Below are positions 1 through 9,048 of a stretch of DNA of 64,000 bases, piece after piece. The notes beneath the pieces are model-generated. The model did not search any database. It saw nothing but the letters and a program-made list of their open reading frames with translations, and had not been told where the DNA came from. The DNA lies in contig JAIEOQ010000001.1 of the NCBI GenBank assembly GCA_019750335.1, forward strand, positions 124,001 to 188,000, read 5' to 3'. The stretch's first letter is position 1. Every line of letters starts with the position of its first letter. The translations under genes and the position numbers were made by a program. The stretch comes from Candidatus Obscuribacterales bacterium (GTDB lineage: Bacteria; Cyanobacteriota; Vampirovibrionia; Obscuribacterales; Obscuribacteraceae).

Positions 1-455
1 TTGAGATTGCCGGTTTTATAGCACCGGGACTGAAGCCGGCCGAGCAAAAAATTATGATGCCGATTGTATTGGGCGGACCGCTTTTATTCGTGCTTGGTGC
101 GCTTTTTTGCCATCAGTTTGTACTGCCGCCGATGCTGACTTTCTTTAACTCGTTTGGTGTCGGTATTTCGCCGGTGCAACAGCGTCTTGACTTCTATATC
201 TCTTTGGTCACGATGATGATGTTGTATATGGGATTTTGTTTTCAGCTGCCGCTGGTCATTTTTGCGGCATCGTTAGCCGGATTGGTTAATTCGCGCCAGT
301 TGCTAGCGACCTGGAAATACGCCCTTGTGATATCATCCGTGGTTGCAGCCATCATTACGCCTGATCCAACCGTGATCTCCATGCTTATTGTGATGGCGGC
401 TTTAATGGGCTTGTATCTAATCAGCATATTGATGCTAAAGCTAACGGGACGTTGA
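1..455 (+). CDS. tatC: Sec-independent protein translocase TatC, C-terminal part (5' end outside window)
   Basis: The reading frame is open from base 3 and has no start inside the window, so only about 150 residues of the C-terminal half are visible. Near the left edge it reads FIAPGLKPAEQK, which matches the conserved F-x-x-PGL-x-x-x-E loop of TatC, followed by several hydrophobic segments with the spacing expected of the last four helices of this six-helix protein. TatC is the inner-membrane receptor that binds twin-arginine signal peptides and recruits TatA to export folded proteins. The apparent ATG at 54 is internal to the family and is not the start. The next gene begins one base after the stop, so the two are probably co-transcribed. 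Confidence 0.9.
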   Translation, partial: EIAGFIAPGLKPAEQKIMMPIVLGGPLLFVLGALFCHQFVLPPMLTFFNSFGVGISPVQQRLDFYISLVTMMMLYMGFCFQLPLVIFAASLAGLVNSRQLLATWKYALVISSVVAAIITPDPTVISMLIVMAALMGLYLISILMLKLTGR

Positions 456-456
456 A

Positions 457-1371
457 ATGGATTTTTCCCTAGCCTCCAATCTGATGAACTGGTTGGCGGT
501 TCCTTTTTTGTTGTGGACCTTGAAAGATGTAGCCGCCGGCTGGCGGAGCATGTGGGACGACAATCTGACTTCTGCTGATCGCAGCTTGCTTTTGCGTTTT
601 ACAGTTTTTTTGCTTTTGCCGATTGTCGTATTTTTTCATGAGCTTGGACATCTGTTAGCCGCTTGGTCTGTCGGTGTTCAAGTCGCCGGGTTTCATTACG
701 GTCCGGTCATGGGTTATGTTGAAACCTATCCGAGCGATGATCCGCTCAAAGAGCTGTGGATTACTTTCGCCGGAAATCTAGTGCAAATCTTGATCGGGCT
801 TGCCTCGCTCTTCGTCGCTTGGCGCAGTAAGTCACCGCCGGTAGTGGCGGTCAGTGTTTATTTCGGGCTGTATACAATCGCTGCGACAGTGGTTTTTTAT
901 GCCATGCTTTCTTTGAGCGGTTTTTATGGCGATTGGATACAGATGTATACCAACGCTTATAAGCCCGGCGTCATTGCCATTGTTTTTTTTCAGATAATGC
1001 TGATTGCCGGTTTATCCTGGGCGATGTTTTCCGCAAAAGCCAAGATCTGGTTTACGGCAAAAACCAATCCACATTGGCTAGTCGAACATAAAGCTTTGCA
1101 GGACCGCTATCAAGCTGAGCCGGACTTGAAAAACACTTTGTTGTTGGCTCGCTCTTATTTACAAGCCGGTCTTGCCGAAGCAGCTAAAAAGCTTGTGCAA
1201 AAGGCGGAAAAGCTAGCTCCCGGTCATCCCGGTGTCGCTATTATTAAAGCCGAGATTCTGCTCAAGCAAGGCAAACCGGAAGAGGCTCAGCGGCTTTTAC
1301 AGAGTTTAGCCGGTAGTTCCGAGGAGCTGGAAGCTCTTTTAGCGCAAAACAATTCTCTGCTTTTGGATTAA
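457..1371 (+). CDS. M50-type (site-2-protease-like) membrane metalloprotease with C-terminal TPR region
   Basis: The 304-residue protein has a zinc-metalloprotease HELGH motif (H61, E62, H65) inside a hydrophobic helix, as in M50/S2P intramembrane proteases. A GNLVQ segment near residue 106 resembles the family's second membrane motif, and a GDW around residue 153 may supply a further ligand. About five hydrophobic segments are followed by a cytosolic tail (about 200-304) with TPR-like helix pairs. The usual NxxPxxxLDG motif is not obvious, so this is a divergent member. It starts one base after tatC. Its stop overlaps the convergent gene by four bases (TTAA). The family cleaves membrane-bound substrates, often anti-sigma factors; the substrate here is unknown. 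A paralogue without the motif lies at 2133-3344. Confidence 0.75.
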   Translation: MDFSLASNLMNWLAVPFLLWTLKDVAAGWRSMWDDNLTSADRSLLLRFTVFLLLPIVVFFHELGHLLAAWSVGVQVAGFHYGPVMGYVETYPSDDPLKELWITFAGNLVQILIGLASLFVAWRSKSPPVVAVSVYFGLYTIAATVVFYAMLSLSGFYGDWIQMYTNAYKPGVIAIVFFQIMLIAGLSWAMFSAKAKIWFTAKTNPHWLVEHKALQDRYQAEPDLKNTLLLARSYLQAGLAEAAKKLVQKAEKLAPGHPGVAIIKAEILLKQGKPEEAQRLLQSLAGSSEELEALLAQNNSLLLD

Positions 1372-1979
1372 TCCGCTTCGTTCAGGGAAGAAATTGAGCG
1401 TACGCGAGTCTCCAGCTGTAGCGCTTCGTCGTTTTTTCCTTGTGCCGAAAGTGTGGCTGCCAGTTTATGCAAGATGCCGGCGACTTCCAGATGATCTTTG
1501 CCGAGCATTTTTTCTAGATTGAGCAGAAGCTCGCGGTAAAGAGTCTCAGCGTCAGTATAATTCTCCTGCAAAAGAGCATCGTCAGCTTGATCAATAGTGC
1601 TTTTCATTATTTTGATTGTTTCTTGGGCGCGGGCGGCAATATAAGGATTCTCGTCCTCGCTTAAGGAATCAAGAATGGTTTCCGGTGTATGTGGATTCTC
1701 GGCCAGACGGTAACGGACATCCGGACTGTCATCTGCTGCTAGAGACTGAAGCACGTCGCCGGGAGTATTTTGATTCTCGCTGACAGCGGTGCGTACAGTT
1801 GCTGATTCGTGTACGGACAGTGCTTCGAGTGTCTCCGGTTTAGTGCCCGGATTTTCAGCTACACGTTCGACCACTGCTTCCGGTTTCTTTTCGGCAAGCT
1901 TTCTTAAAGTTTCAGGCGAGGTTTCCGGATTTGAAGCCAGGCGATTTATGCGTTCGTTTACATTCTTATCGTCAGTCAT
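1368..1979 (-). CDS. Repeat protein: LRV/HEAT-like repeats followed by TPR-type helices
   Basis: Residues about 15-125 contain four to five copies of a roughly 24-residue unit with the pattern VRxxxAENPxTPxExLxxLAxD. This resembles leucine-rich-repeat-variant or HEAT-type helical repeats. Residues about 130-200 (from ALLQENYTDAETLYRELLL to HLEVAGILHKLAATLSAQG) look like kinesin-light-chain-type TPRs. I chose the ATG at 1979, with GGGAG ten bases upstream, over an upstream in-frame GTG at 2006. There is no signal peptide and no catalytic motif. It is probably a cytosolic scaffold; its position between two TPR-tailed membrane proteins suggests, but does not prove, a shared role. Confidence 0.7.
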   Translation of the reverse strand: MTDDKNVNERINRLASNPETSPETLRKLAEKKPEAVVERVAENPGTKPETLEALSVHESATVRTAVSENQNTPGDVLQSLAADDSPDVRYRLAENPHTPETILDSLSEDENPYIAARAQETIKIMKSTIDQADDALLQENYTDAETLYRELLLNLEKMLGKDHLEVAGILHKLAATLSAQGKNDEALQLETRVRSISSLNEAD

Positions 1980-2100
1980 ATTTGCCAATCTCCCTTGTAA
2001 TTCCACCAGGATAGGCGTTCGGCGATTTTTGATGACGGGAGTTAAGCTCTCAAGTTCCCAAAAAATAATTTTCTCTCAGGCTTGTCAAGTTTTTGACTCC

Positions 2101-2106
2101 TATAAT
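2101..2106 (+). promoter_or_regulatory. Candidate -10 box (TATAAT) for the gene at 2133
   Basis: A perfect TATAAT lies 26 bases before the ATG at 2133, followed by GAAAGGG as the ribosome site. No good -35 hexamer sits at 16-18 bases; the TTGTCA at 2082 is only 13 bases away. This is a moderate prediction. Confidence 0.4.
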
Positions 2107-2132
2107 TTGGCCTGAAGAAAGGGCAACTCGGA

Positions 2133-3344
2133 ATGTCACCTCTTTACATCGCGATTATTACTGCCGTAGTCGGCGCTGTTGCTTTTAGCACGCTGCTTGA
2201 GCTTTGGAAAGAAAGACAGACTCTAATGCGTGATGAGTTGAGCGATGAAATTCGTGCTCTGGCGTGGCGTACGGTGATTTTTCTTGTTTTCCCGTTGATT
2301 GTTTTTCTTGATTTGCGCACAACTATCGTTGCCTGCGATTGGGCTGGCGGTAGTATTAAAAACTGGTATTACGGAGTGCTCTGGTATGAAGCGGTACCGC
2401 AAAATCTCCCTTCCTCCGAGCTTCTGATCCCGGTTCTTTTTGCCGGGGTTTTGGTGCAGTTCATACTGGCTTTCTCGCTTCTGCCGGCTTTGTTTTTTCG
2501 CCCACACCCTTTTATCGCTACTTTAATCGGTTACAGTTTGGTGGCAATTTTTGTCGATAATCTGATTATCGATCCGCTGTTAGCTTTTGTCGGTGCTGGT
2601 GATTCGCGTTGGCAAATAGTTTATGCCAGCGTCCCGCAAACGCAGTTATGGCCGCTGCTCATGAGCTATGTTGGTTTGTCGGCTATTTTTCTTTTGCTCC
2701 TGCGCAGCCGCACGATTAAGCTTTCTTTTGCTGAACTGTCTCAACCGGTTGTTGCCGAACAACTACGAATCGCGTTGAATGAAACCAAAGTAGATCCGCT
2801 CAATCAGTTTCAAACTTGTCGTTTGGCTATTTTGCTTGAAAGAGCCGGCATGAAAAGACAGGCGACAAGAGAATTAAATCGTTTGCGCCGAATCGCCTCA
2901 GGCACGCTCTATTTACCTTTTCTGGAAGGATATCTTTTGTACCGACGCCGTCAGTATAAAAAATCCAGTCAGGCTTTTGAACAAGCAACGCGCTTTAACT
3001 TACTGCCTAACGGTCTGCGCTCGTCATTTCTGGCGGCTTCGGCTTGTGCTGCTTTTGCGCAAGGAGACATGGTTTCAGCTCTAAATTTTGCCGAGCGAGC
3101 GCTTGAGTTCGATGATATATGTTTGGTGGCGCGGATGGTGCGGATTGACGCTTTTCTGCGTTTAGGCCGTAAAGATCAAGCGGGCGAGGAAGTTTTATTG
3201 GCCATCCGTCAGGGGCTTGATTCCACCAGCGAAGATCGCATACCGCTTGATCCGGAGCTGGCAATTAAAGAGATATTTCGCTATCAACGCGCGCTGCTTG
3301 ATCCTTCGCTGCAACCGGCGGCCGCAGTGCAACTTGTTCGCTAA
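2133..3344 (+). CDS. TPR-containing membrane protein, motif-less paralogue of the M50-like protease
   Basis: The 403-residue protein aligns with the protein at 457-1371 across its membrane half. TVIFLVFPLIVFLDLRTT here corresponds to FTVFLLLPIVVFFHELGH there, FAGVLVQFILA to FAGNLVQILIG, and GDSRWQIVY to GDWIQMY. The zinc motif HELGH is replaced by DLRTT (residues 60-64), so it should have no protease activity. The C-terminal half (about 200-400) is a longer TPR region. The ATG has GAAAGGG nine bases upstream. The similarity is seen in the sequence; the pseudo-protease interpretation, perhaps a regulator or substrate adaptor for the active copy, is inference. The stop is one base from the convergent gene's stop. 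Confidence 0.65.
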   Translation: MSPLYIAIITAVVGAVAFSTLLELWKERQTLMRDELSDEIRALAWRTVIFLVFPLIVFLDLRTTIVACDWAGGSIKNWYYGVLWYEAVPQNLPSSELLIPVLFAGVLVQFILAFSLLPALFFRPHPFIATLIGYSLVAIFVDNLIIDPLLAFVGAGDSRWQIVYASVPQTQLWPLLMSYVGLSAIFLLLLRSRTIKLSFAELSQPVVAEQLRIALNETKVDPLNQFQTCRLAILLERAGMKRQATRELNRLRRIASGTLYLPFLEGYLLYRRRQYKKSSQAFEQATRFNLLPNGLRSSFLAASACAAFAQGDMVSALNFAERALEFDDICLVARMVRIDAFLRLGRKDQAGEEVLLAIRQGLDSTSEDRIPLDPELAIKEIFRYQRALLDPSLQPAAAVQLVR

Positions 3345-3345
3345 A

Positions 3346-3894
3346 TCAACCGAATAAACCGTTTAACTGTTGCGAACCAAGAATGACCGCGTTCCGGGCA
3401 ATAAGCCAAGGCAGAAGCAAAAGAAGCGTGCCCAAGCTGGTTAAGCTGCGGTTGCCGTCTTTGACCAGGCCGGGCAATGTAAAAAAACCAAAAAAACAGC
3501 CAAGAATATAAATCTCTAAAAGCCCGGGCGCAATCCAAAGTCCGGAGCTCAATAAGGGAGCTTTGTCAGCGAGAATTTTCCAGACTCCCAACAAATTCAC
3601 CTGACCGATACAAAGAAAAAGCAAGCCAGCCCATTGTCCGAGCTTGGCCAAGGAATACCACTGGTTGATTGCCGAGAGCCAGCATAAAAGCCAACAGGCA
3701 CTAATAAAGCCGAAAAGATCGAAAAAAAAGTTTTGCTGTTGCACTGTGTGGAAGAGCGGTTCCGGGATGGCGTTATCGACAAAGAGCGGGACCAGGCAGA
3801 GGTTAATCATCGAGATACCGGCAAGCAGTACGGAGGCGCCAAAGAAAGCTTGTCTACGACCGGCAAGTTTGATCTTTTGCATATTTGGCATCAT
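3346..3894 (-). CDS. Small integral membrane protein of unknown function
   Basis: From the chosen ATG at 3894 (AGAGG about ten bases upstream) the product is 182 residues with about five hydrophobic segments and short charged loops. The in-frame ATG at 3963 would add 23 residues that look unlike a membrane N-terminus, so the shorter form is preferred. I recognise no family. It is convergent with the TPR membrane protein (stops one base apart). Confidence 0.5.
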   Translation of the reverse strand: MMPNMQKIKLAGRRQAFFGASVLLAGISMINLCLVPLFVDNAIPEPLFHTVQQQNFFFDLFGFISACWLLCWLSAINQWYSLAKLGQWAGLLFLCIGQVNLLGVWKILADKAPLLSSGLWIAPGLLEIYILGCFFGFFTLPGLVKDGNRSLTSLGTLLLLLPWLIARNAVILGSQQLNGLFG

Positions 3895-4047
3895 GCCTGC
3901 TAAACCTCTTTTCCTAAATGGATAATGCCCGAAAATCTGGTAAAAATAGCCATCTCTTGGCATCGCCTTCTAAGAGTTGTTAAGTCGCCAGGATTTCAGA
4001 AATCCAGCTAATAATCAAGACTTTGCTTGCCAGATAAGGCTCCGCGC

Positions 4048-4075
4048 TTGGCTACCTTGCTAAAGGAAATATAAT
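4048..4075 (+). promoter_or_regulatory. Candidate sigma-70 promoter for the diguanylate cyclase gene
   Basis: TTGGCT (4048-4053) and TATAAT (4070-4075) are separated by 16 bases, which is close to the housekeeping consensus. Transcription would begin near 4082, leaving a leader of about 110 bases before the ATG at 4192. The rest of the region between 3894 and 4192 shows no gene. Confidence 0.6.
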
Positions 4076-4191
4076 TCTATGGCGGCAAAGGCGATTAGAA
4101 GCTTTATGGTTGTCATAGTAAAGCGTTTAGCTCACACTTAAGGCGGGCCCTTAGTGGGTATTTGAATTTGCGGCGACCACATTTAAGCGAA

Positions 4192-6900
4192 ATGAATGTT
4201 CGAAGCAGGCTGCTTTTAGTCTGCTTTGCCGTCGCTTTGCCGCTTTTATTGATGAGCGGTCTGATTATCTGGAGAGAATATCAGGGACTGAAGCAAGCTG
4301 CCCGTCGTACGGTCACTTTTGAAGACATGATTGCCGTGCGCATTCTTACTCATTGGACTCGAGCGCAGCAAGCAACATTGCAAGCTTTGGCCGTGTTGCC
4401 TGAGATTCAAAATCCGGATCAAACTCTGACCACTAAAATATTGAGTGCCACAGCAAAAACGCGTCATAACTGGCAAGCAGTTTTGCTTGCCGATCCGGCA
4501 GGGCGCACTCTTGCGGCCAGCACAGCGGTAGGCAAAAAACAGCCTGTACAAAAACTGGAAGTATTTCGCACAGCGCTTAAAACGGCAAAACCGAGCGTTT
4601 CCGGTTATGCAGTTTGCCCAGCTACGGGCAAACCGGCTGTTATCTTTGCTGTTCCGGTGTTGAGCGGGAAAAAGGTCAAAGCTATTTTGCTGGCTTCGGT
4701 AAAACCGGAGTCGATTTTGCACCTGTTCAGCGGATTAGGTGAATCCCAAGGATCGGTAATTGCCATTATCGATCAAAAACATCGGGTTCTTTCGCGAACT
4801 TTGGAAAACGGCAAATGGGCCGGCAAAGACTTTTCTCACGCTAAATCAGTGCAAGCAGCGCAAAAGCTGAAACACGGTACTTTTGAGGCTGTCGGTATTG
4901 CTGATCCGATTTCACGAACATACGCTTTCGATCAAGTACCGGATACAAAATGGGTTGTTGTTGTCGGGATTCCGACTCAAGCGATTAACGGTTCTGCTTA
5001 TGATCGTCTGATGCTGATGATTCTTTTTGTGGCAGTCGGACTCGGTATCTCAATGGCTGTTGCATATGGTGTCACTGATTATTTTACCGGGCCGATTAAC
5101 GAACTTGTTCGTGAAGCCGTAGCGATCGGACGCGGCGATTTAAGCAAGCGGGTGACCACGCGCCAAAAAGGAGAGCTGGGATTATTGGCTCGTGCTTTCA
5201 ACCAAATGGCTATCAATCTTGAGCTCAATCATGAGCACAAAGAGATGGTTGAGAAAATTTCAGAGGCTATTCGACAATCGCTAGATCTGGATCAGATATT
5301 GAACACGGCAGTAACCGAGTTGGGAAAAGCGCTTTCGGCAAGCCGCTGCTGCTTGGCTCTATTTCCTGACGCGGCTACGGCAGGAATTGCCGGACGGGAG
5401 CTGGAGTTTAACTATGTCTGGTGGAATCCGCTGTTGAGCGGCACAGCTTTAAGAAACCGTTCTTTGCGGATCACCCAAGACAGTATGCTTAAGCTTATTC
5501 TCGAACAGCAAGCGATTCTTTCTTTGGATGTTATTGAGGACAAAGCTTTTACGCCACTTTTTGAGAGCGGGGCAGACTCGCCTGATGACTGGCGGACAGT
5601 AAAATCCTTAATTGCCTGTCCGATTGTTTTTGCCGATCAGTCTATTGGCATGATTCTTGTTCATCAGTGTAATCACCGTCGCGCCTGGCTTGATCTTGAG
5701 CTTGAGCTTGTGGAGGCTGTGGCTGGTCAAGTTGCTCTGGCCATGGAGCATGCCAATCTTTATGCTAAAACCAAAACTTTTGCCGAGCATGAATCGTTGA
5801 TCAACAATATAGTTCGTTCGATTCGTTCCTCCCTTGATATGGATATTGTTCTTGGCACAGTGGTGCAAGAGCTGGGAGTCGCTCTGCAAGCCGATTATTG
5901 TCAAATCGTTCAACCAAGACCGGAAGGACCGCTTGTTGTTACCCATGAATTTCACATACCGGCATTAGCGCCGACAAAAGGGCTGAGTCTTTACGGTAAC
6001 ACCATGGATTTTGCTCCGGAAGAAGATGGAGCTGTCCAGTTGAACAGTGTTCTCGGTATTGATTTAGCTAAGCTCAAAGAATTGACCGGGGCCGCACGTG
6101 AAATCCCTATTTCAGTCATTCCTGATGCTGTTCTTGACGAAAGAACTTTTGTGTTCCGTGATTTCCTGCGCCAGGTCGGTTCGCGCTCATTAATCTCCGC
6201 GCCGTTATTACAAGATGATCGTCTTTTAGGCATCTTAATTGTTCATCAATGTCGAGCTCAACGTCAGTGGCAGCAAGGGGAAGTTCGCCTGACAGCGGCT
6301 ATTGCCGATCAGCTGGCGGTGGCTATTTCGCATTCGGAACTTTTTGCCCAAGTGAAACATCAAGCAATTACTGATGGTCTGACTCAGTTGTACAATCATG
6401 TTTATTTTAAAAATCGTCTAGCGGAAGAGCTTAATCGCGCTCATCGTAAATCAACTGATTGTTCGCTTTTGATGCTGGATTTGGACAAGCTCAAACAAAT
6501 AAACGATACCCTTGGTCATCCGATTGGTGACGCGGCTATCCGTCAAGTTGCTATGGTTCTAAAAAGTCTTTTGCGCTCAGGCGACACGGCGGCTCGCTAC
6601 GGTGGTGAAGAGTTTGCTGTGATCTTGCCGGATACACCTTTGTCCGAAGCGCTTTTGATTGCCGAACGTTTGCGCCAAAATATTCATCGCCATCAAATTC
6701 CTGGGCTTGGACAGATCTCCACTTCAATTGGTTGTGCCTGCTTCCCGGCTCACGCCGGTAGCGTCGGCGAGCTGATTGATAAAGCGGATCGGGCATTATA
6801 TGTGGCAAAACGTAGCGGGCGTAACCGTGTTTGTGTTTGGAGCGAGCCGCAACCGCTTGCTGTTCCTCAAATCGATGAAGCGATGGTGAGCGGTGCGTAG
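4192..6900 (+). CDS. Membrane diguanylate cyclase: Cache-like sensor, HAMP, two GAF domains, GGDEF
   Basis: The N-terminus has a transmembrane helix (about 8-24), an extracytoplasmic Cache-like domain (about 30-265) and a second helix (about 275-297). A HAMP linker (about 298-350), two GAF domains (about 360-530 and 540-730) and a C-terminal GGDEF domain (about 735-890) follow. The active-site loop reads RYGGEEF (GGEEF at 804-808). A product-inhibition I-site RSGD (795-798) lies exactly five residues before it. The enzyme should therefore make cyclic di-GMP from two GTP and be feedback-inhibited. Substrate of the sensor is unknown. Numbering uses the ATG at 4192; a TTG at 4162 would add ten residues, and neither start has a strong ribosome site. 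It overlaps the next gene by eight bases. Confidence 0.92.
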   Translation: MNVRSRLLLVCFAVALPLLLMSGLIIWREYQGLKQAARRTVTFEDMIAVRILTHWTRAQQATLQALAVLPEIQNPDQTLTTKILSATAKTRHNWQAVLLADPAGRTLAASTAVGKKQPVQKLEVFRTALKTAKPSVSGYAVCPATGKPAVIFAVPVLSGKKVKAILLASVKPESILHLFSGLGESQGSVIAIIDQKHRVLSRTLENGKWAGKDFSHAKSVQAAQKLKHGTFEAVGIADPISRTYAFDQVPDTKWVVVVGIPTQAINGSAYDRLMLMILFVAVGLGISMAVAYGVTDYFTGPINELVREAVAIGRGDLSKRVTTRQKGELGLLARAFNQMAINLELNHEHKEMVEKISEAIRQSLDLDQILNTAVTELGKALSASRCCLALFPDAATAGIAGRELEFNYVWWNPLLSGTALRNRSLRITQDSMLKLILEQQAILSLDVIEDKAFTPLFESGADSPDDWRTVKSLIACPIVFADQSIGMILVHQCNHRRAWLDLELELVEAVAGQVALAMEHANLYAKTKTFAEHESLINNIVRSIRSSLDMDIVLGTVVQELGVALQADYCQIVQPRPEGPLVVTHEFHIPALAPTKGLSLYGNTMDFAPEEDGAVQLNSVLGIDLAKLKELTGAAREIPISVIPDAVLDERTFVFRDFLRQVGSRSLISAPLLQDDRLLGILIVHQCRAQRQWQQGEVRLTAAIADQLAVAISHSELFAQVKHQAITDGLTQLYNHVYFKNRLAEELNRAHRKSTDCSLLMLDLDKLKQINDTLGHPIGDAAIRQVAMVLKSLLRSGDTAARYGGEEFAVILPDTPLSEALLIAERLRQNIHRHQIPGLGQISTSIGCACFPAHAGSVGELIDKADRALYVAKRSGRNRVCVWSEPQPLAVPQIDEAMVSGA

Positions 6901-7582
6901 ACTAGTTCTTTTTGATATTGATGAAACCATGATTTATTCCGACGGCGTCGGACGGCGAGCGCTGCAAAAAGCTTTTGACCGCGTACTTGAGCGTAAGATT
7001 GATGCTTCAAATCATAATATGTCGGGCAAAACCGATCCGCAAATTTGTCATGAACTACTTTCGACTTATGGTTATAGCGAGCCCGAGATCAACGATAAGC
7101 TGCCGCTTCTGTTCTCCGAGTATACGGAGCTTTTAAGGCAAGAGATAGCCTGCGCCAGCTCCTTTGGCCTGCATGCCGGTGTGCAAGACCTGCTTGATCG
7201 ACTGAAAGATTCCTCGTGGTGTTATTTAGGTCTTTTGACCGGCAATATTGAAATTGGCGCGCGCCTGAAACTGAAACCCTTTGATCTAAACGGACTCTTT
7301 GCTTTTGGCGCTTTCGGTTGCGATTCGCCTGACAGAAACGCGCTGCCGTCCATTGCGCACAAGCGGGCTGAAAAAACTTTTGCGGAAAACTTTCAAGTGG
7401 AAGAGCTGGTGATTATCGGTGACGCGGTCAATGATGTACTTTGCGCGAAAGGTTACGGCGTGAGAAGCATCATTACTTGTACCGGTAAAACCAGCAAAGA
7501 AAGCCTGTCGGCACTGAAGCCTGACTTTCTTTTTGATTCGCTTGCTAATACGGAAGAAGTGCTGGCGGCGATTCGTAGTTAG
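6893..7582 (+). CDS. HAD-superfamily hydrolase, phosphoglycolate-phosphatase-like
   Basis: The 229-residue protein has the HAD nucleophile motif DIDET (D8, D10), motif II at LLTGN, and motif III/IV at IIGDAVNDVLCAK. An alpha-helical cap lies between motifs I and II. The second Asp of motif I, typical of phosphatases, is present. Length and cap resemble Gph-type phosphatases. It begins with GTG inside the end of the diguanylate cyclase gene, preceded by GGTGAG, so the two are translationally coupled. The substrate cannot be read from the sequence. The stop overlaps the convergent transporter gene by four bases (TTAG). Confidence 0.8.
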   Translation: MRRLVLFDIDETMIYSDGVGRRALQKAFDRVLERKIDASNHNMSGKTDPQICHELLSTYGYSEPEINDKLPLLFSEYTELLRQEIACASSFGLHAGVQDLLDRLKDSSWCYLGLLTGNIEIGARLKLKPFDLNGLFAFGAFGCDSPDRNALPSIAHKRAEKTFAENFQVEELVIIGDAVNDVLCAKGYGVRSIITCTGKTSKESLSALKPDFLFDSLANTEEVLAAIRS

Positions 7583-8898
7583 CTTTCCATATAGCCTTTG
7601 GTTTTAGGCATAAAAAACGCTGCAAGCACGCCAAATAAATAAATCGAAGCGAAAGTGGATGCGGCAATGGCGTAAGAGCCGGAGAACGCCTGGATCAGCC
7701 AGCCGCTGCCCAGGGCGGCCAGAGCCGCCAGGAGTCGCCCGATGTTATAAGTGAAACCAAATGCGGTGCTGCGAATGCGCGCAGTAAATAGCTCGGGAAT
7801 GTAAGACCAAAGCACGACAAAAGGTACGTGAGCAAAAAAGCCGAGGCTCAATATCCAAACTAGCAGTATCGGTGAAAAAGTTTTGGTTGTTAAAAACATG
7901 CCGACGGCACAACAAAAAGATATGGCAAAGCAGCTGCCGATACATTTGGCGTAGCCAAGCTTACGAATTAGCACGCCGCCTAAAAGACCGGATAAAATCA
8001 TGCCAAAGTCTTTAGCGAACATGGCTAGACTGCGTTGTTCTACGGCTAGATCACCGGTCAGTTGATTGACCCAAGCTGGAATCCAGGATAAAACAGCCCA
8101 CCAAGCGATGATTGCCGAGCTGGTCAAGGCGGCGACCACCCAAGTTTTGTAGCAATTCTCTTTGTTGAATAAATCCCAAAAAGTAAAACGCATCAATTCT
8201 TTGTCGGCATCACTTCGTTCTTCCTGCTGTTTAGCTTTTACCAGCTCTCTTTTTTCTTTTATTTCCTGAAAATGGTTGGATTCTTTGAGTTTAGCTCGAA
8301 TATAAACCGTCAAGAACGCAGGTACAATGCCGGCAACAAAGAGCCAGCGCCAACCGTGATGTCCGAGAGCCAAATTCAATCCGGCGGTAAGTAAATAGCC
8401 GAAACCCAAAGAAGTAGCCATGATGCTGATTGCTTGCACTCGTGATTTATTCGGCCAGGCTTCGGAAAGCATTACAGCGCCAATACCCATTTCGCCGCCA
8501 ATACCGGCGCCGACTAGAAAACGATAAAGTCCGAGCTCGCCCCAGTTGTGGCTGGTGGCACAAAGCCCTGTGCATACCGCATATAACAGTATGGTTATAG
8601 TGAGAGTGCGTGCCCGCCCTATATAATCAGCGAGCAAGCCGAAAACCATCGCTCCCAGCGCCCAGCCGACCATGAACAGAGCGACGATATAAGAGCCATG
8701 CACAGCGACAATGCTGTGAGATTTAGTGCCCAAAAGCTCCGAGAGCGCCGGATAAAGAACTATGGCGAACATGGAAGAATCCATGCCGTCGAATACGCCG
8801 CCAAGCCAGGTGGCAAGCAGCACATGCCAAGGCGATGAAACTGCTGCTTGTTCTTGAACCGTATTTGTAATTGAAACTTCTTGTAGGGTTGATGACAT
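7579..8898 (-). CDS. Major facilitator superfamily transporter (sugar/organic-acid:H+ symporter type)
   Basis: The 439-residue protein has about twelve hydrophobic segments in two halves joined by a charged cytosolic loop (about 205-240). The MFS signature GLLADYIGRARTL appears between helices 2 and 3. A GIGGEMGIG stretch in helix 4-5 resembles aromatic-acid or metabolite:H+ symporters, and DGMDSSMF near the N-terminus fits that subfamily. It probably imports a small organic acid or sugar using the proton gradient; the substrate is not predictable. The gene stands alone and diverges from folK. Confidence 0.85.
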   Translation of the reverse strand: MSSTLQEVSITNTVQEQAAVSSPWHVLLATWLGGVFDGMDSSMFAIVLYPALSELLGTKSHSIVAVHGSYIVALFMVGWALGAMVFGLLADYIGRARTLTITILLYAVCTGLCATSHNWGELGLYRFLVGAGIGGEMGIGAVMLSEAWPNKSRVQAISIMATSLGFGYLLTAGLNLALGHHGWRWLFVAGIVPAFLTVYIRAKLKESNHFQEIKEKRELVKAKQQEERSDADKELMRFTFWDLFNKENCYKTWVVAALTSSAIIAWWAVLSWIPAWVNQLTGDLAVEQRSLAMFAKDFGMILSGLLGGVLIRKLGYAKCIGSCFAISFCCAVGMFLTTKTFSPILLVWILSLGFFAHVPFVVLWSYIPELFTARIRSTAFGFTYNIGRLLAALAALGSGWLIQAFSGSYAIAASTFASIYLFGVLAAFFMPKTKGYMES

Positions 8899-9005
8899 GA
8901 AAAGCCTGCTCGAGAAACGCCTATGTTAGTGCAAATCATTTTGTTGGTTAAGGCGGTTTGTTTTATCTGTCCGGCGAAGTCAAGATAATATGCTCTGCGG
9001 TCAAA

Positions 9006-9018
9006 CAGATATAATCTG
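9006..9018 (+). promoter_or_regulatory. Candidate folK -10 box inside an inverted repeat
   Basis: CAGATATAATCTG contains a perfect TATAAT (9010-9015) flanked by the inverted arms CAGAT and ATCTG. It lies 33 bases before the GTG start of folK. No clear -35 hexamer is visible at the right distance. Confidence 0.4.
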
Positions 9019-9048
9019 AGGCTAATATTTTTATAGATTGGATTTGCA

